A DNA stretch of 64,000 nucleotides from Phascolarctobacterium sp. (lineage in GTDB: Bacteria > Bacillota > Negativicutes > Acidaminococcales > Acidaminococcaceae): contig JAFUKD010000001.1 of NCBI GenBank assembly GCA_017467905.1, positions 1 to 64,000 of the forward strand, read 5' to 3'. Of the stretch, positions 1 to 8,018 are shown piece by piece. The notes beneath the pieces are model-generated. The model was not told the DNA's origin. It made no database searches and was given only the letters and a program-made list of their open reading frames with translations. Position numbers and translations under genes: made by a program. Every line of letters starts with the position of its first letter. Positions within the stretch are counted from its first letter, which is position 1.

Positions 1-817
1 GATAGCCAAGCAAATCACATTTCATCTGCAAAAACTCAAGCATAAATTTATTTGCTTGATGGAATACAAAATAGTCAATATCACCTTTAATCAAGTTTGT
101 TTTTACCAAAACTTTTTCTAAAGTATCCGGCACTACTTCGAGTGCAAAATCACTTATGGCAGAGCCATCCATATACAAATCATAATTAGTCCTTGTATTC
201 CCAAAATCGTCTATAGTTTCTTGGATTTTAGTTACGTTAACCCTATTTTTCATTCCACCAACAGGAACGATTAATTTATTACAACCAGAACCATCAGTCC
301 CTAATACAAATCCATTTAATCCAGATTTCTCTGTATCAATACCAGTAATCAAAGTTGCTGTGGCTGCATCACCGAACAATGGCAAAACCGTATTGTCTTT
401 AGGGTTTATATATTTACTATAAGTTTCAGCAGTTATCAGAAGCACATTTTCTGCTTGGTCTGATTCTATCAATCCTTTAGCAATACTCAATCCATAAATA
501 TAACCAGAACATCCCAAATTATAGTCAAAAGCACCACAAGATTTAGGCAAAGCAAGTCTGTCCTGCAAAATACACGCAGTAGTTGGTAAATAATAATCTG
601 GAGACTGAGTACATAAAATCAAATAATCAATTTTATCCTTATCAATACCAGTTTTAAACAATTTTTCTGCAGCCTTGAAAGCCAAATCAGAAGCAATTTC
701 GTTTTCTGAACAAATATGCCTTTTGAATATACCAGTCTTCTTGGTCAATCTATTCTTAGGATTTTCTTCAATCCTTTCAGGTAAAATATACTCTATCTTT
801 GTTACATAAGCCTTCAC
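1..817 (-). CDS. 3-oxoacyl-ACP synthase III family protein (FabH-like), 3' end beyond the window
   Basis: The first 272 residues are visible; the C-terminus lies beyond the left edge. Thiolase-fold condensing enzyme of the KAS III type, which joins an acyl-CoA primer to malonyl-ACP. The active-site cysteine is about residue 103 (NLGCSG) and the catalytic histidine about 253 in the HQAN motif; the third catalytic residue (Asn) would be off-window. The chosen start is GTG at 817, preceded by AGGTGG at good spacing; no suitable in-frame ATG is nearby. It is the last visible gene of a chain with a reductase and an ACP, beside amino-sugar genes, so I infer a dedicated role in making a short 3-oxoacyl-ACP for sugar N-acylation rather than bulk fatty-acid synthesis. 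The family assignment is strong and the substrate is inferred. Confidence 0.88.
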   Translation of the reverse strand, partial: MKAYVTKIEYILPERIEENPKNRLTKKTGIFKRHICSENEIASDLAFKAAEKLFKTGIDKDKIDYLILCTQSPDYYLPTTACILQDRLALPKSCGAFDYNLGCSGYIYGLSIAKGLIESDQAENVLLITAETYSKYINPKDNTVLPLFGDAATATLITGIDTEKSGLNGFVLGTDGSGCNKLIVPVGGMKNRVNVTKIQETIDDFGNTRTNYDLYMDGSAISDFALEVVPDTLEKVLVKTNLIKGDIDYFVFHQANKFMLEFLQMKCDLLGY

Positions 818-829
818 TATTCCACCTAC

Positions 830-1576
830 TTAAGCTAAATAACCACCATCAACTACAACATCAGTACCAGTCATCCATTTGCTTCTATCACTAAGCATAA
901 ATAGAACAACACCGCTAACATCTGCAGGATACCCAATACCCAAAATATGATTTTGGTTGACTTCATCCAGATTATTGGTTTCCTCTAATTTATCAGTCAT
1001 ATTAGTGTTGACCCAACCTGGGCTGATAGTATTAACTCTTAATTTACGTTTCGCCAACTCTTTTGCAAAAGTTTTTGCAGCTATTTGCATCGCAGATTTA
1101 GCTCCTGCATACGCAAATAACCCTTTATCAGTTCTGTGCGAACGCACAGACGAAAACAGTAAAATTGAAGCTCCAGTATTAGAGTTTTTAACCTTGGAAC
1201 ATATCTGCACCAATTTTACTCCTGCCCAAAAACTTACATCTACAACTTTTCGTGCTTCATTTTCATCAAAACTTTTAAGTGGAGTCAGTCCACTTATGCC
1301 AGCAGCATGAACAGCACCATCAAGTTTACCTTTATTTTTAACAAAACCAATTATGCTTTCCTCTAATTTCTCACTGTCACATACATCAATAGCAACAACA
1401 GTAATCCTTTCCGGATACAATGTTTTTAAGGAGAAGAGTGCTTCTTCGCCCCGTGCAATAGCTAAGACATTTGCCCCTGCTTCCGCAAGCTCCATTGCAA
1501 CTTGCTTTCCCATACCAGAAGAAGCACCAGTGACAACAAAATTTTGATTTATAAAATTATAAGTTATATTACTCAT
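830..1576 (-). CDS. SDR-family oxidoreductase (FabG-like 3-oxoacyl-ACP reductase candidate)
   Basis: Classical short-chain dehydrogenase of 248 aa with an N-terminal Rossmann nucleotide site TGASSGMG (residues 16-23), the HAAG structural motif (90-93), active-site serine in FSSV (141-144) and catalytic YAGAK (Tyr156, Lys160). It ends in a GGYLA tail typical of FabG-like SDRs. It starts 1 bp after the ACP stop and is followed by the KAS III gene 12 bp on. With those partners the natural reading is reduction of 3-oxoacyl-ACP to 3-hydroxyacyl-ACP with NAD(P)H. The SDR family is certain. An alternative is a sugar or other carbonyl reductase, which context makes less likely. Confidence 0.88.
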   Translation of the reverse strand: MSNITYNFINQNFVVTGASSGMGKQVAMELAEAGANVLAIARGEEALFSLKTLYPERITVVAIDVCDSEKLEESIIGFVKNKGKLDGAVHAAGISGLTPLKSFDENEARKVVDVSFWAGVKLVQICSKVKNSNTGASILLFSSVRSHRTDKGLFAYAGAKSAMQIAAKTFAKELAKRKLRVNTISPGWVNTNMTDKLEETNNLDEVNQNHILGIGYPADVSGVVLFMLSDRSKWMTGTDVVVDGGYLA

Positions 1577-1577
1577 A

Positions 1578-1787
1578 CTATTTAATCAGGTTGTACAAAT
1601 CGCCAATGGTTTCGGCATTTCTCACATCAGAAGGCTCTACTTTTTTACCGTAAGCAGCATTAGCCATCGCCAAAAAGCTTACGAAGCTCAAAGAATCCCA
1701 CTCGTCAAGTTCATCAAGAACAGTATCCATAGTAATTTCTTCTTCGCAATCTAATAAATCAACCATTTTTTCAATAAATTGTTCCAT
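1578..1787 (-). CDS. dedicated acyl carrier protein
   Basis: Small acidic protein of 69 aa with the ACP phosphopantetheine site in WDSLSF; Ser32 is the attachment residue. It differs from the housekeeping AcpP consensus (DSLD) by having DSLS, which fits a specialised carrier. It sits between a GNAT acyltransferase gene and an SDR gene in one minus-strand transcription unit. I infer that it carries the short acyl chain built by the KAS III and SDR proteins and presents it to the GNAT. It needs a phosphopantetheinyl transferase encoded elsewhere. Confidence 0.9.
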   Translation of the reverse strand: MEQFIEKMVDLLDCEEEITMDTVLDELDEWDSLSFVSFLAMANAAYGKKVEPSDVRNAETIGDLYNLIK

Positions 1788-1802
1788 TATAAAATTCTCC
1801 TT

Positions 1803-2384
1803 TTATAAAAAATTTAAAAGCTGTTCAATTTTTTCACGTATCTTATAATAGGTATCCCTAGTCCTTATATACTCGGACTGTATTAATCCATTAACTAATA
1901 ATTCCTCAGGAAATCTAGTCTTATTTGGATTCAAACTATATCCCCATTTCTTATTTAGAGAAATGACTTTTTTGTTTTGATCTACTACATGTATATACAT
2001 AGTAGCAATATCATATTTTTTATAAAGATAGTCATTAACAAGAAGATATCCCTCGGTTAACTCTTTTGTCCCCCTATATTCCAATTCACCGACTAAAGCT
2101 CTACCTTCAATCATAATTTTTTCATTATCATCATAATCAGTAAATCCAAGAGTTCCAAAAGGTTTATCGTTAGTTTTATCTATAAAAACAAATAACCCTT
2201 GTGTTCCATCCTTCAAATATTTCTCATACCATTTTTGTTGCAACTCTAAGGTCAGTTTATAAGGTTGATTAAGAAATTTATTGAATTCTGGGTTATTACG
2301 CCATTCTATAACATTCTCAAAATATTTGGGAGAAATTTCCTCTACTATTACATACTTACCTTCTAATCTAACGTTTCTCTCCAT
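1803..2384 (-). CDS. GNAT-family N-acyltransferase, probably amino-sugar specific
   Basis: About 193 aa, RimJ/RimL-like GNAT fold (EWRNNPEFNKFLNQP near the N-terminus, a GTLGFTD strand, and VVDQNKKVISLNKKWGY near the C-terminus, typical of acetyltransferases acting on nucleotide-sugar amines or protein N-termini). I chose ATG 2384 because GGGAG lies 7 nt upstream; a longer frame would start at a TTG overlapping the aminotransferase stop. It follows the sugar aminotransferase and precedes the ACP, so it most likely acylates the 3-amino group of a dTDP-3-amino-3,6-dideoxyhexose. Whether the donor is acyl-ACP or acetyl-CoA cannot be read from the sequence. Confidence 0.78.
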   Translation of the reverse strand: MERNVRLEGKYVIVEEISPKYFENVIEWRNNPEFNKFLNQPYKLTLELQQKWYEKYLKDGTQGLFVFIDKTNDKPFGTLGFTDYDDNEKIMIEGRALVGELEYRGTKELTEGYLLVNDYLYKKYDIATMYIHVVDQNKKVISLNKKWGYSLNPNKTRFPEELLVNGLIQSEYIRTRDTYYKIREKIEQLLNFL

Positions 2385-2397
2385 TCGCCAACTCCCA

Positions 2398-3498
2398 TTA
2401 CTCAAATCTATTCAAAGCTTCAATCACATATTCAACTTCTTCGTCGGTCATACCGTAATACATCGGAATACTCAAAACTGTATTACTAATCTCTTCAGCA
2501 ATGGGTAAATCACCTTGCTCTAAGCCAAGCTCTTTATAAGCTTCTTGCAGATGCATCGGAATAGGATACTGTTTAACAGTCCCAATACCACTCTCATTTA
2601 AGTATCTTTCCAATTCATCTCGTCTATCGCAACGAATAACAAATACATGATAGATATGTTCATACTCATCTGTAGAAGCCAAAGGTAATTTGATTAAAGG
2701 ATTTGTAATACCTTGCAAATATTTTTCAGCAATTCTTTTTCTATCTGCATTCCATTTGTCAAGATGCGGTAACTTCACTCTCAAGAAAGCTGCCTGCATT
2801 TCATCTAAACGACTATTAGTTCCTTGATAAATGTGGTGATATTTATAATCAGAACCATAGTTACCTAAAGCACGCACCTTATCTGCAAGCTCTTTATCGT
2901 TAGTAACTACACAACCACCGTCACCTAATGCGCCAAGGTTCTTACCAGGATAGAAGCTGAACCCAGCAGCATCACCCAAAGTACCAACTTTTCTCCCTTT
3001 ATATCTGGTGCCATGTGCTTGCGCTGCATCTTCAATAACTTTAAGATTATATTTTTGTGCAATCGCATTAACTGCATCCATATCTGCAGCTCTACCTTGA
3101 AGATGTACTGCTATGATTGCCTTAGTATTTTCGTTTATTTTTTCTTCTATTTTTGTAACATCAATATTATAGGTTTCAATAGTAGGCTCTACAAAAACAG
3201 GCTTTGCCCCAACGAAGGAAACTGCTAAAGCTGTTGCAATATAAGTATTGGAAGGTACGATTACTTCGTCCCTTTTACCAATCCCCATAGCTTTAAGCAC
3301 CAACCACAAAGCATCTAATCCGGTTGCAACGCCAATACAATATTTGGCATCGCAATAAGCAGCAAACTCTTCCTCAAACTTTGTACACTCTTCCCCTTGG
3401 ATAAAGTAACTTCTATCCAAGACTTGGTTATAGGCTGCATCCAAGTCTTTTCTTATTTCATTATGCATTGGCAAGAAAGTTGCAAAAGGTACTTTCAT
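2398..3498 (-). CDS. fdtB: dTDP-3-oxo-6-deoxyhexose 3-aminotransferase (DegT/DnrJ/EryC1/StrS family)
   Basis: 366 aa PLP-dependent sugar aminotransferase. The [15 protein letters not shown] segment holds the PLP lysine (about Lys186); IEDAAQAHG (about 155-163) is the cofactor-binding aspartate region. The pattern is that of the FdtB/QdtB/TylB group, which converts the 3-keto-6-deoxyhexose made by FdtA/QdtA into the 3-amino sugar using glutamate. It lies 5 bp after the FdtA-type gene in the same orientation, which supports the assignment. Whether the product is Fuc3N or Qui3N depends on FdtA versus QdtA stereospecificity and cannot be decided here. Confidence 0.88.
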   Translation of the reverse strand: MKVPFATFLPMHNEIRKDLDAAYNQVLDRSYFIQGEECTKFEEEFAAYCDAKYCIGVATGLDALWLVLKAMGIGKRDEVIVPSNTYIATALAVSFVGAKPVFVEPTIETYNIDVTKIEEKINENTKAIIAVHLQGRAADMDAVNAIAQKYNLKVIEDAAQAHGTRYKGRKVGTLGDAAGFSFYPGKNLGALGDGGCVVTNDKELADKVRALGNYGSDYKYHHIYQGTNSRLDEMQAAFLRVKLPHLDKWNADRKRIAEKYLQGITNPLIKLPLASTDEYEHIYHVFVIRCDRRDELERYLNESGIGTVKQYPIPMHLQEAYKELGLEQGDLPIAEEISNTVLSIPMYYGMTDEEVEYVIEALNRFE

Positions 3499-3503
3499 AA
3501 TAT

Positions 3504-3917
3504 CTACACTTCCTTCTTTTCGTTCTTCACAAATTCTAAGAATTCATCATAATTTCTAATGTAATCTGCTTCGTCATAAAGTTCAGAGGCGAGAACCATA
3601 AGAACTGCATCTTCGGAGAAATCAAACATTTCTCTCCACATAGAGTTAGATACATATAAACCTTCATATGGTTTTTCTAACGGGATAACTTTCTTCTCAA
3701 AACCATTGTCCAAACGAATCTTGCAACTGCCATGAATACAGATTAAGATTTGTTCCAATTTTTTATGAGCATGAAAACCTCTGGTAACATCTTTACCAGT
3801 ATCATACATGTAATAGACGCGTTTTATTTTGAACGGTATATCATTAAATTCTTCCAAAGCAACCAGCTGACCACGATTGTCACCATGTTGCTGAAAGGCG
3901 TATTTAATTACTTGCAT
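3504..3917 (-). CDS. fdtA: dTDP-4-oxo-6-deoxyglucose 3,4-ketoisomerase (FdtA/QdtA cupin)
   Basis: 137 aa single-domain cupin of the FdtA/QdtA/WxcM group. [11 protein letters not shown] holds the paired histidines used in catalysis, and [11 protein letters not shown] near the N-terminus is characteristic. It moves the keto group of dTDP-4-keto-6-deoxyglucose from C4 to C3, giving the substrate of the aminotransferase encoded next. The chosen start is ATG 3917 with GAGGTG just upstream; a TTG 12 bp earlier is possible but lacks a site. RmlA is encoded two genes upstream; RmlB (4,6-dehydratase), also needed, is not in the window. Confidence 0.86.
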   Translation of the reverse strand: MQVIKYAFQQHGDNRGQLVALEEFNDIPFKIKRVYYMYDTGKDVTRGFHAHKKLEQILICIHGSCKIRLDNGFEKKVIPLEKPYEGLYVSNSMWREMFDFSEDAVLMVLASELYDEADYIRNYDEFLEFVKNEKKEV

Positions 3918-3931
3918 AAAGCACCTCAAAA

Positions 3932-4903
3932 TTAATCAATCTTATCTCCAGAAAAATATTTACTTTTCCATTCCCTTGCACCATTAATAATTTCAGATAA
4001 ATACTTTTCTGCATTTTTCTCTTCTTGAAGAATATATGCGTTAAATTTCTGAATCACAGCACTATTCTTATTATGATTAAATTTCATCATTTCTCTTTCG
4101 ATTAGATACCTATATTTATATGGGTTTATTATCTTAGGAAACTTACTTTTATCAGTATGTATATACCTATCAATTATTTTTAAATCAGCTTCAAATCTAT
4201 TTCTTACGGAATGATTCTTATTGTTAGATATGCCAACTTCTGATCTATATAATATATAAGGTTCCTGTAACAACTTAATTTCGATTCCATCTTTATCCAA
4301 CAAATACTTCCACATAGGTACATCTTCTATCCATTGGTATCTTTTTAGCTCTTGGAGCAAATAATTATCAATAAGCTTACGGTTAATAAAAGTACCTGGC
4401 GCATCAATACAGTTAGAATATTTCAGACGTTTAATCAAATATTCCTTAAGGCAACCTCTACCTTGGAGCATTATTAATTGCTTGAAGTTATATCTCTTCT
4501 TATCCTGTATGATATGTTCTTTGTCAAAACATATCATCGGTGTAAGAATAAAATCTCCTTTTCGTACAAGTTCGAACACATTATTTTTATAATAAAGGTC
4601 GTCACCAGCAAGAATTTTATAGTGCTGCGTATGTATGTTACTCAACATCATAAGGTAATTAGGTACAATACCTTCATTCTTTTCTTTGGATACTATCGTA
4701 ACTCCAGCAAAAAGTTCTTTATGATTGCCAATCCAGTCCTCTACATATTTAACAGTATTATCTTTAGATGCATCATCACTTAAAACAAAATAAGTTTTTA
4801 CGTCTTTTCCATAATTTTCAATTTGGTACCTAATGCTCTCCAAATGTTCAAAGACATACTCTTCCTGATTGTAAGTAAGCATACCAAAAGTAAATTCTTG
4901 CAT
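3932..4903 (-). CDS. glycosyltransferase family 2 protein
   Basis: 323 aa, GT-A fold inverting glycosyltransferase. The N-terminal FGMLTYNQEEYV, the nucleotide-sugar site SDDASKDNT (about 42-50) and AGDDLYY (about 98-104, the DXD-like metal site) are visible. It lies between rmlA and the fdtA-type gene. I infer that it adds one sugar, possibly the acylated aminodeoxyhexose, to a lipid-linked or LPS-core acceptor at the cytoplasmic face. Acceptor and donor are unknown. Confidence 0.82.
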   Translation of the reverse strand: MQEFTFGMLTYNQEEYVFEHLESIRYQIENYGKDVKTYFVLSDDASKDNTVKYVEDWIGNHKELFAGVTIVSKEKNEGIVPNYLMMLSNIHTQHYKILAGDDLYYKNNVFELVRKGDFILTPMICFDKEHIIQDKKRYNFKQLIMLQGRGCLKEYLIKRLKYSNCIDAPGTFINRKLIDNYLLQELKRYQWIEDVPMWKYLLDKDGIEIKLLQEPYILYRSEVGISNNKNHSVRNRFEADLKIIDRYIHTDKSKFPKIINPYKYRYLIEREMMKFNHNKNSAVIQKFNAYILQEEKNAEKYLSEIINGAREWKSKYFSGDKID

Positions 4904-4922
4904 TTCTATTACTCCAAAATAT

Positions 4923-5801
4923 TTAAGATTTTATTTTTCCATCCAATATTTTCTGTAAATATTGACCATAGGAAGATTTACCATATTCTCTCGCACTTTC
5001 CGCAAGTTGTTCCTTTGTTATCCAGTTGTTGTGATATGCAATCTCTTCAAGCACAGCAATTGCAATACCAGCTCTTGTTTCAACTGCTTTAACAAATTCA
5101 CTTGCGTCATTCAAGCTGTCTACTGTTCCAGTATCGAGCCACGCATAACCGCGACCAAGCGTAACTACCTTAAGCTCATCTTGTTCTAGGTAAATTTTAT
5201 TAAGGTCAGTTATTTCAAGTTCGCCACGCTCAGAAGGTTTTATACTCTTAGCGTATTCACATACACGATTGTCATAGAAATACAATCCCGTTACTGCATA
5301 GTTGCTCTTCGGATTCTCAGGCTTTTCTTCTAAAGAAACTGCTTTACCATGCTCATCAAACTCAACAACGCCAAACCTTTCAGGGTCAGCTACATAGTAT
5401 CCAAAAACAGTAGCACCCTTATCGGAGTTTACTGCCTCCTGCAAGCAATAGGTAAGACCAGCACCATAGAAAATGTTGTCACCCAAAATCATTGCACAGC
5501 TATCGCCAGCAATGAACTCTTCACCCAAAATGAAAGCTTGCGCCAACCCATCGGGAGAAGGCTGCACCTTATAACTGAGTTTCAATCCATATCTGCTTCC
5601 GTCACCTAAAAGACGTTCAAAATTAGGTAAATCTTGAGGAGTAGAAATAATTAAAATCTCCCTAATGCCAGCAAGCATAAGGACAGATAATGGATAAAAA
5701 ATCATCGGTTTATCGTAAATGGGTAGAAGCTGTTTACTTGTTACCATAGTCAATGGATACAAACGAGTGCCACTACCACCTGCTAAAATAATTCCTTTCA
5801 T
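4923..5801 (-). CDS. rmlA: glucose-1-phosphate thymidylyltransferase RmlA
   Basis: 292 aa, full length for RmlA. The N-terminal [11 protein letters not shown] nucleotide-binding loop and [18 protein letters not shown] are diagnostic; [13 protein letters not shown] and ILGDNIFYG follow as expected. It makes dTDP-glucose from glucose-1-phosphate and dTTP, the entry step for dTDP-rhamnose and dTDP-3-aminosugars. Here it sits inside the fdtA/fdtB cluster without rmlB, rmlC or rmlD in view, so it probably supplies the amino sugar. The remaining dTDP genes are likely off-window to the left or elsewhere. Confidence 0.95.
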   Translation of the reverse strand: MKGIILAGGSGTRLYPLTMVTSKQLLPIYDKPMIFYPLSVLMLAGIREILIISTPQDLPNFERLLGDGSRYGLKLSYKVQPSPDGLAQAFILGEEFIAGDSCAMILGDNIFYGAGLTYCLQEAVNSDKGATVFGYYVADPERFGVVEFDEHGKAVSLEEKPENPKSNYAVTGLYFYDNRVCEYAKSIKPSERGELEITDLNKIYLEQDELKVVTLGRGYAWLDTGTVDSLNDASEFVKAVETRAGIAIAVLEEIAYHNNWITKEQLAESAREYGKSSYGQYLQKILDGKIKS

Positions 5802-5813
5802 ACAAATACACTC

Positions 5814-6776
5814 CTATTTCAACTTTTTACTCCACAATGACAGCTTTCCATAAATCGTATTGATAAGCTGGCAATTCTTTGCTCCCAAAAGCAAGATTTT
5901 ATTCTTACCATTCAAGTGCTTTACTTCGCCTAAGTCATTAAAGAATTTATCTAATCTTTTTTGACTATCCGTACTTATCGTTCCGCATCCTGCGCACTGC
6001 GCGTTAACTGTTGCAATTGCGTTTTTTGTAGCGTACATTTTGCACTCTTCTATGGCTTTTGGGCAATGCTCAGTTGCAAATTCCAACCTTTCTTGATAAC
6101 CCATAAAACATTCAAATTTGTTTTGTGGGTTAAAAGAGGTTGCAATTATGCTTCCCTCTCTTTTCAGGTAATAGTAATATGCTTTTTTCATATAACCAAT
6201 CTTGTTGGCGTTATGGAAAACCTTGTATGTGGTAGCAACGTCTTCAAACCTTCTACCTACAGGAAACCTTACATCTTTCCAAATGTTTCTCTTAAAAATT
6301 TTGTTGCAGGCAGAATTATCAATTTCATCTACCAGTATTTTGTACAAAGCATCTTCGGCTTCAAAAATTTTGTCGCTGCCAAATTTGTGCCTAACTAAAG
6401 TTTTATTTGCTCTAACTTCCGTTACGTCAAAACAAACTACATCCAGTTCATTCTTTTGCATGTAATCTAATGATTCTGTGTATATGTTTTTATCAACCCA
6501 ATCATCAGAATCTATAAAAGAAATATATTCGCCTAAGGCTTTTTCCAAACCAAAGTTACGCGCGTCACTCAACCCACCGTTCTTTTTATGAATTACTCTT
6601 ACGCGTTCATCCTTTTGTGCGTATTCATCACAAATCTTTCCGCAGTTATCCGGTGAACCGTCATCTACGAGGATGAGCTCAAAATCTTTAAAGGTTTGAT
6701 TTAAGATGGAATCCACGCATTTATGAATATATTGTTCAACTTTATAGACAGGTACGATAATTGAAAGTTTAGGCAT
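5814..6776 (-). CDS. glycosyltransferase family 2 protein
   Basis: 320 aa GT2 enzyme. The first 110 residues carry the classical motifs: LSIIVPVYKVEQYIHKCVDSIL at the start, LVDDGSPDNCGKICDEYA around residue 36, and FIDSDDWVD (about 89-97, DXD-type metal site). The C-terminal part is less conserved and defines the acceptor. It is 12 bp upstream of rmlA in the same unit. It resembles capsule/LPS glycosyltransferases of the WcaA/EpsJ type; exact linkage unknown. Confidence 0.86.
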   Translation of the reverse strand: MPKLSIIVPVYKVEQYIHKCVDSILNQTFKDFELILVDDGSPDNCGKICDEYAQKDERVRVIHKKNGGLSDARNFGLEKALGEYISFIDSDDWVDKNIYTESLDYMQKNELDVVCFDVTEVRANKTLVRHKFGSDKIFEAEDALYKILVDEIDNSACNKIFKRNIWKDVRFPVGRRFEDVATTYKVFHNANKIGYMKKAYYYYLKREGSIIATSFNPQNKFECFMGYQERLEFATEHCPKAIEECKMYATKNAIATVNAQCAGCGTISTDSQKRLDKFFNDLGEVKHLNGKNKILLLGAKNCQLINTIYGKLSLWSKKLK

Positions 6777-6792
6777 TACTTCGCCTCCAAAT

Positions 6793-7539
6793 TTATTTAT
6801 TCAAATAATCCAGCTTAATGTATTTGTTCATTGTATAGTTAGCGTAGTTGGCGCATAACATAAAACCAAGCTTGCCTTCAAGAATGCCCAATTTCAAAAT
6901 ATACATTTTGAAAAAGGCAAAGGCAGGTCTGATGATAATATCAAAAATAAAATTACAGGACTTACCTTCCTTCTTGCTCTTTTCTGCAGCAAGGGTGGAA
7001 TACTGGTTCATCTTGCGCAGGTATTGGTCCCAAGTTTCATAAGTGTAGTGCAGCATGTCCTTGGTAAGCTTTTTATCTTTATGTTGATGCACAATCTTAG
7101 GATGAACAAAGCCTTCCACATAACTGCCTTCGCGTGGCATCAGGCGGCATACCCAGTCCGGACTTAAAGGACCATGTTTGACAAGCTTGTGTTTAAAATG
7201 ATTGATGCGCCTTACCCAGTAACCATATTTGTCACCTTTGGCAACAACTGCTTTAATCTCTTCGCACAACGCAGGGGTACATCTTTCGTCTGCGTCTATA
7301 AAGAAAATCCAATCACAAGAAGCTTGCTGGATAGCGAAGGTTTGCTGCCCGCCCCAATCTCCGTTCATGCTTCTGTTAATAACTTTTGCCCCAAGGCCTT
7401 CGGATATTTCCTTGGTTCTATCTTCACTATTGTCATCAATTACGATTACTTCGTCTGCGAAGGAACAGCTTTCAATGCATTCCTGCATATTTTTTTCTTC
7501 GTTCTTTGCTAAAATCAAAACGCTTATTTTATTTTGCAT
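6793..7539 (-). CDS. LPS-core type glycosyltransferase family 2 protein (WaaE/KdtX-like)
   Basis: 248 aa. SVLILAKNEEKNMQECIES, VIVIDDNSEDRT (about 32-43) and FFIDADERCT (about 78-87) are the GT2 motifs, and the following segments (GGQQTFAIQQA, EGFVHPKI) match the WaaE/KdtX group of core-region glucosyl/glycosyltransferases. That group is found in organisms with lipopolysaccharide, supporting a diderm host. It is the first gene of the cluster, downstream of a possible extended -10 promoter. The exact sugar transferred is not predictable. Confidence 0.84.
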   Translation of the reverse strand: MQNKISVLILAKNEEKNMQECIESCSFADEVIVIDDNSEDRTKEISEGLGAKVINRSMNGDWGGQQTFAIQQASCDWIFFIDADERCTPALCEEIKAVVAKGDKYGYWVRRINHFKHKLVKHGPLSPDWVCRLMPREGSYVEGFVHPKIVHQHKDKKLTKDMLHYTYETWDQYLRKMNQYSTLAAEKSKKEGKSCNFIFDIIIRPAFAFFKMYILKLGILEGKLGFMLCANYANYTMNKYIKLDYLNK

Positions 7540-7627
7540 AACTCTCTCCTAAACTATTAAAGACATTCCTAAATTCAATACTGTTTATAAAATTTATTAC
7601 ATGTTTACTTAATATATACTCAGATAA

Positions 7628-7636
7628 ATTATAACA
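7628..7636 (-). promoter_or_regulatory. possible extended -10 promoter of the glycan cluster
   Basis: Read on the minus strand, TGTTATAAT gives a perfect -10 (TATAAT at 7633-7628) with the extended TG element. No good -35 is seen 17 bp upstream, where the sequence is a run of G. It lies about 90 bp upstream of the first glycosyltransferase gene. Confidence 0.45.
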
Positions 7637-7872
7637 CCCTTGTCCCCCCCGTAAAGACACTTCGGTTTAGAAACTGCCCTAATTTTACTGTCTGCCCGAA
7701 GTGACTTACTATTGTTCGCAGTGGTAGCAAGTTCGTTTTAAGGCAAACCTTTAATTTTACAGCTCTCTTTGTTACAACTTACTCGAACCATGTGCTTTCG
7801 TAGAAACAAGCGGATAAATTTCTAAGGTAACCACAAAACATAACAAGCATCCAAACAAGTAGTTTTTGATTT

Positions 7873-7905
7873 AGTAACTTATGATTTAGTAAGTCATAAG
7901 TTACT
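7873..7905. repeat. perfect 12 bp inverted repeat in the 7540-8018 intergenic region
   Basis: The 479 bp gap holds no gene. AGTAACTTATGA at 7873-7884 is perfectly complementary to 7894-7905, with a 9 nt loop. No T-run follows directly on either strand, so it is not an obvious terminator. A second, weaker inverted repeat (CACTTCGG 7658-7665 with 7696-7703) lies near the cluster promoter. Function unknown. Confidence 0.5.
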
Positions 7906-7923
7906 TAATTTTGATTAGCAAGC

Positions 7924-7962
7924 ATAAAAAATAACACCACTCTAAAAATTAGAATGGTGTTA
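7924..7962 (-). terminator. Rho-independent terminator after the DUF1015 gene
   Basis: On the minus strand a stem ATAACACC...GGTGTTAT is followed by a T-rich stretch (TTATTTTTTA). It lies about 55 bp past the stop of the gene at 8019-9257. Confidence 0.75.
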
Positions 7963-8018
7963 TGTAAAAATTATCGTAGCAAAATATACTGGCAGCTTCC
8001 TCGCGAAGTAACCTTTCT

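Noticed and set aside
2384-2405. Longer N-terminus of the GNAT gene
   Set aside because: It would need a TTG start overlapping the aminotransferase stop, whereas ATG 2384 has a good ribosome site.
7651-7710. CACTTCGG inverted repeat as a terminator of the glycan cluster
   Set aside because: The loop is 30 nt, there is no T-run, and the cluster starts (not ends) here on the minus strand.
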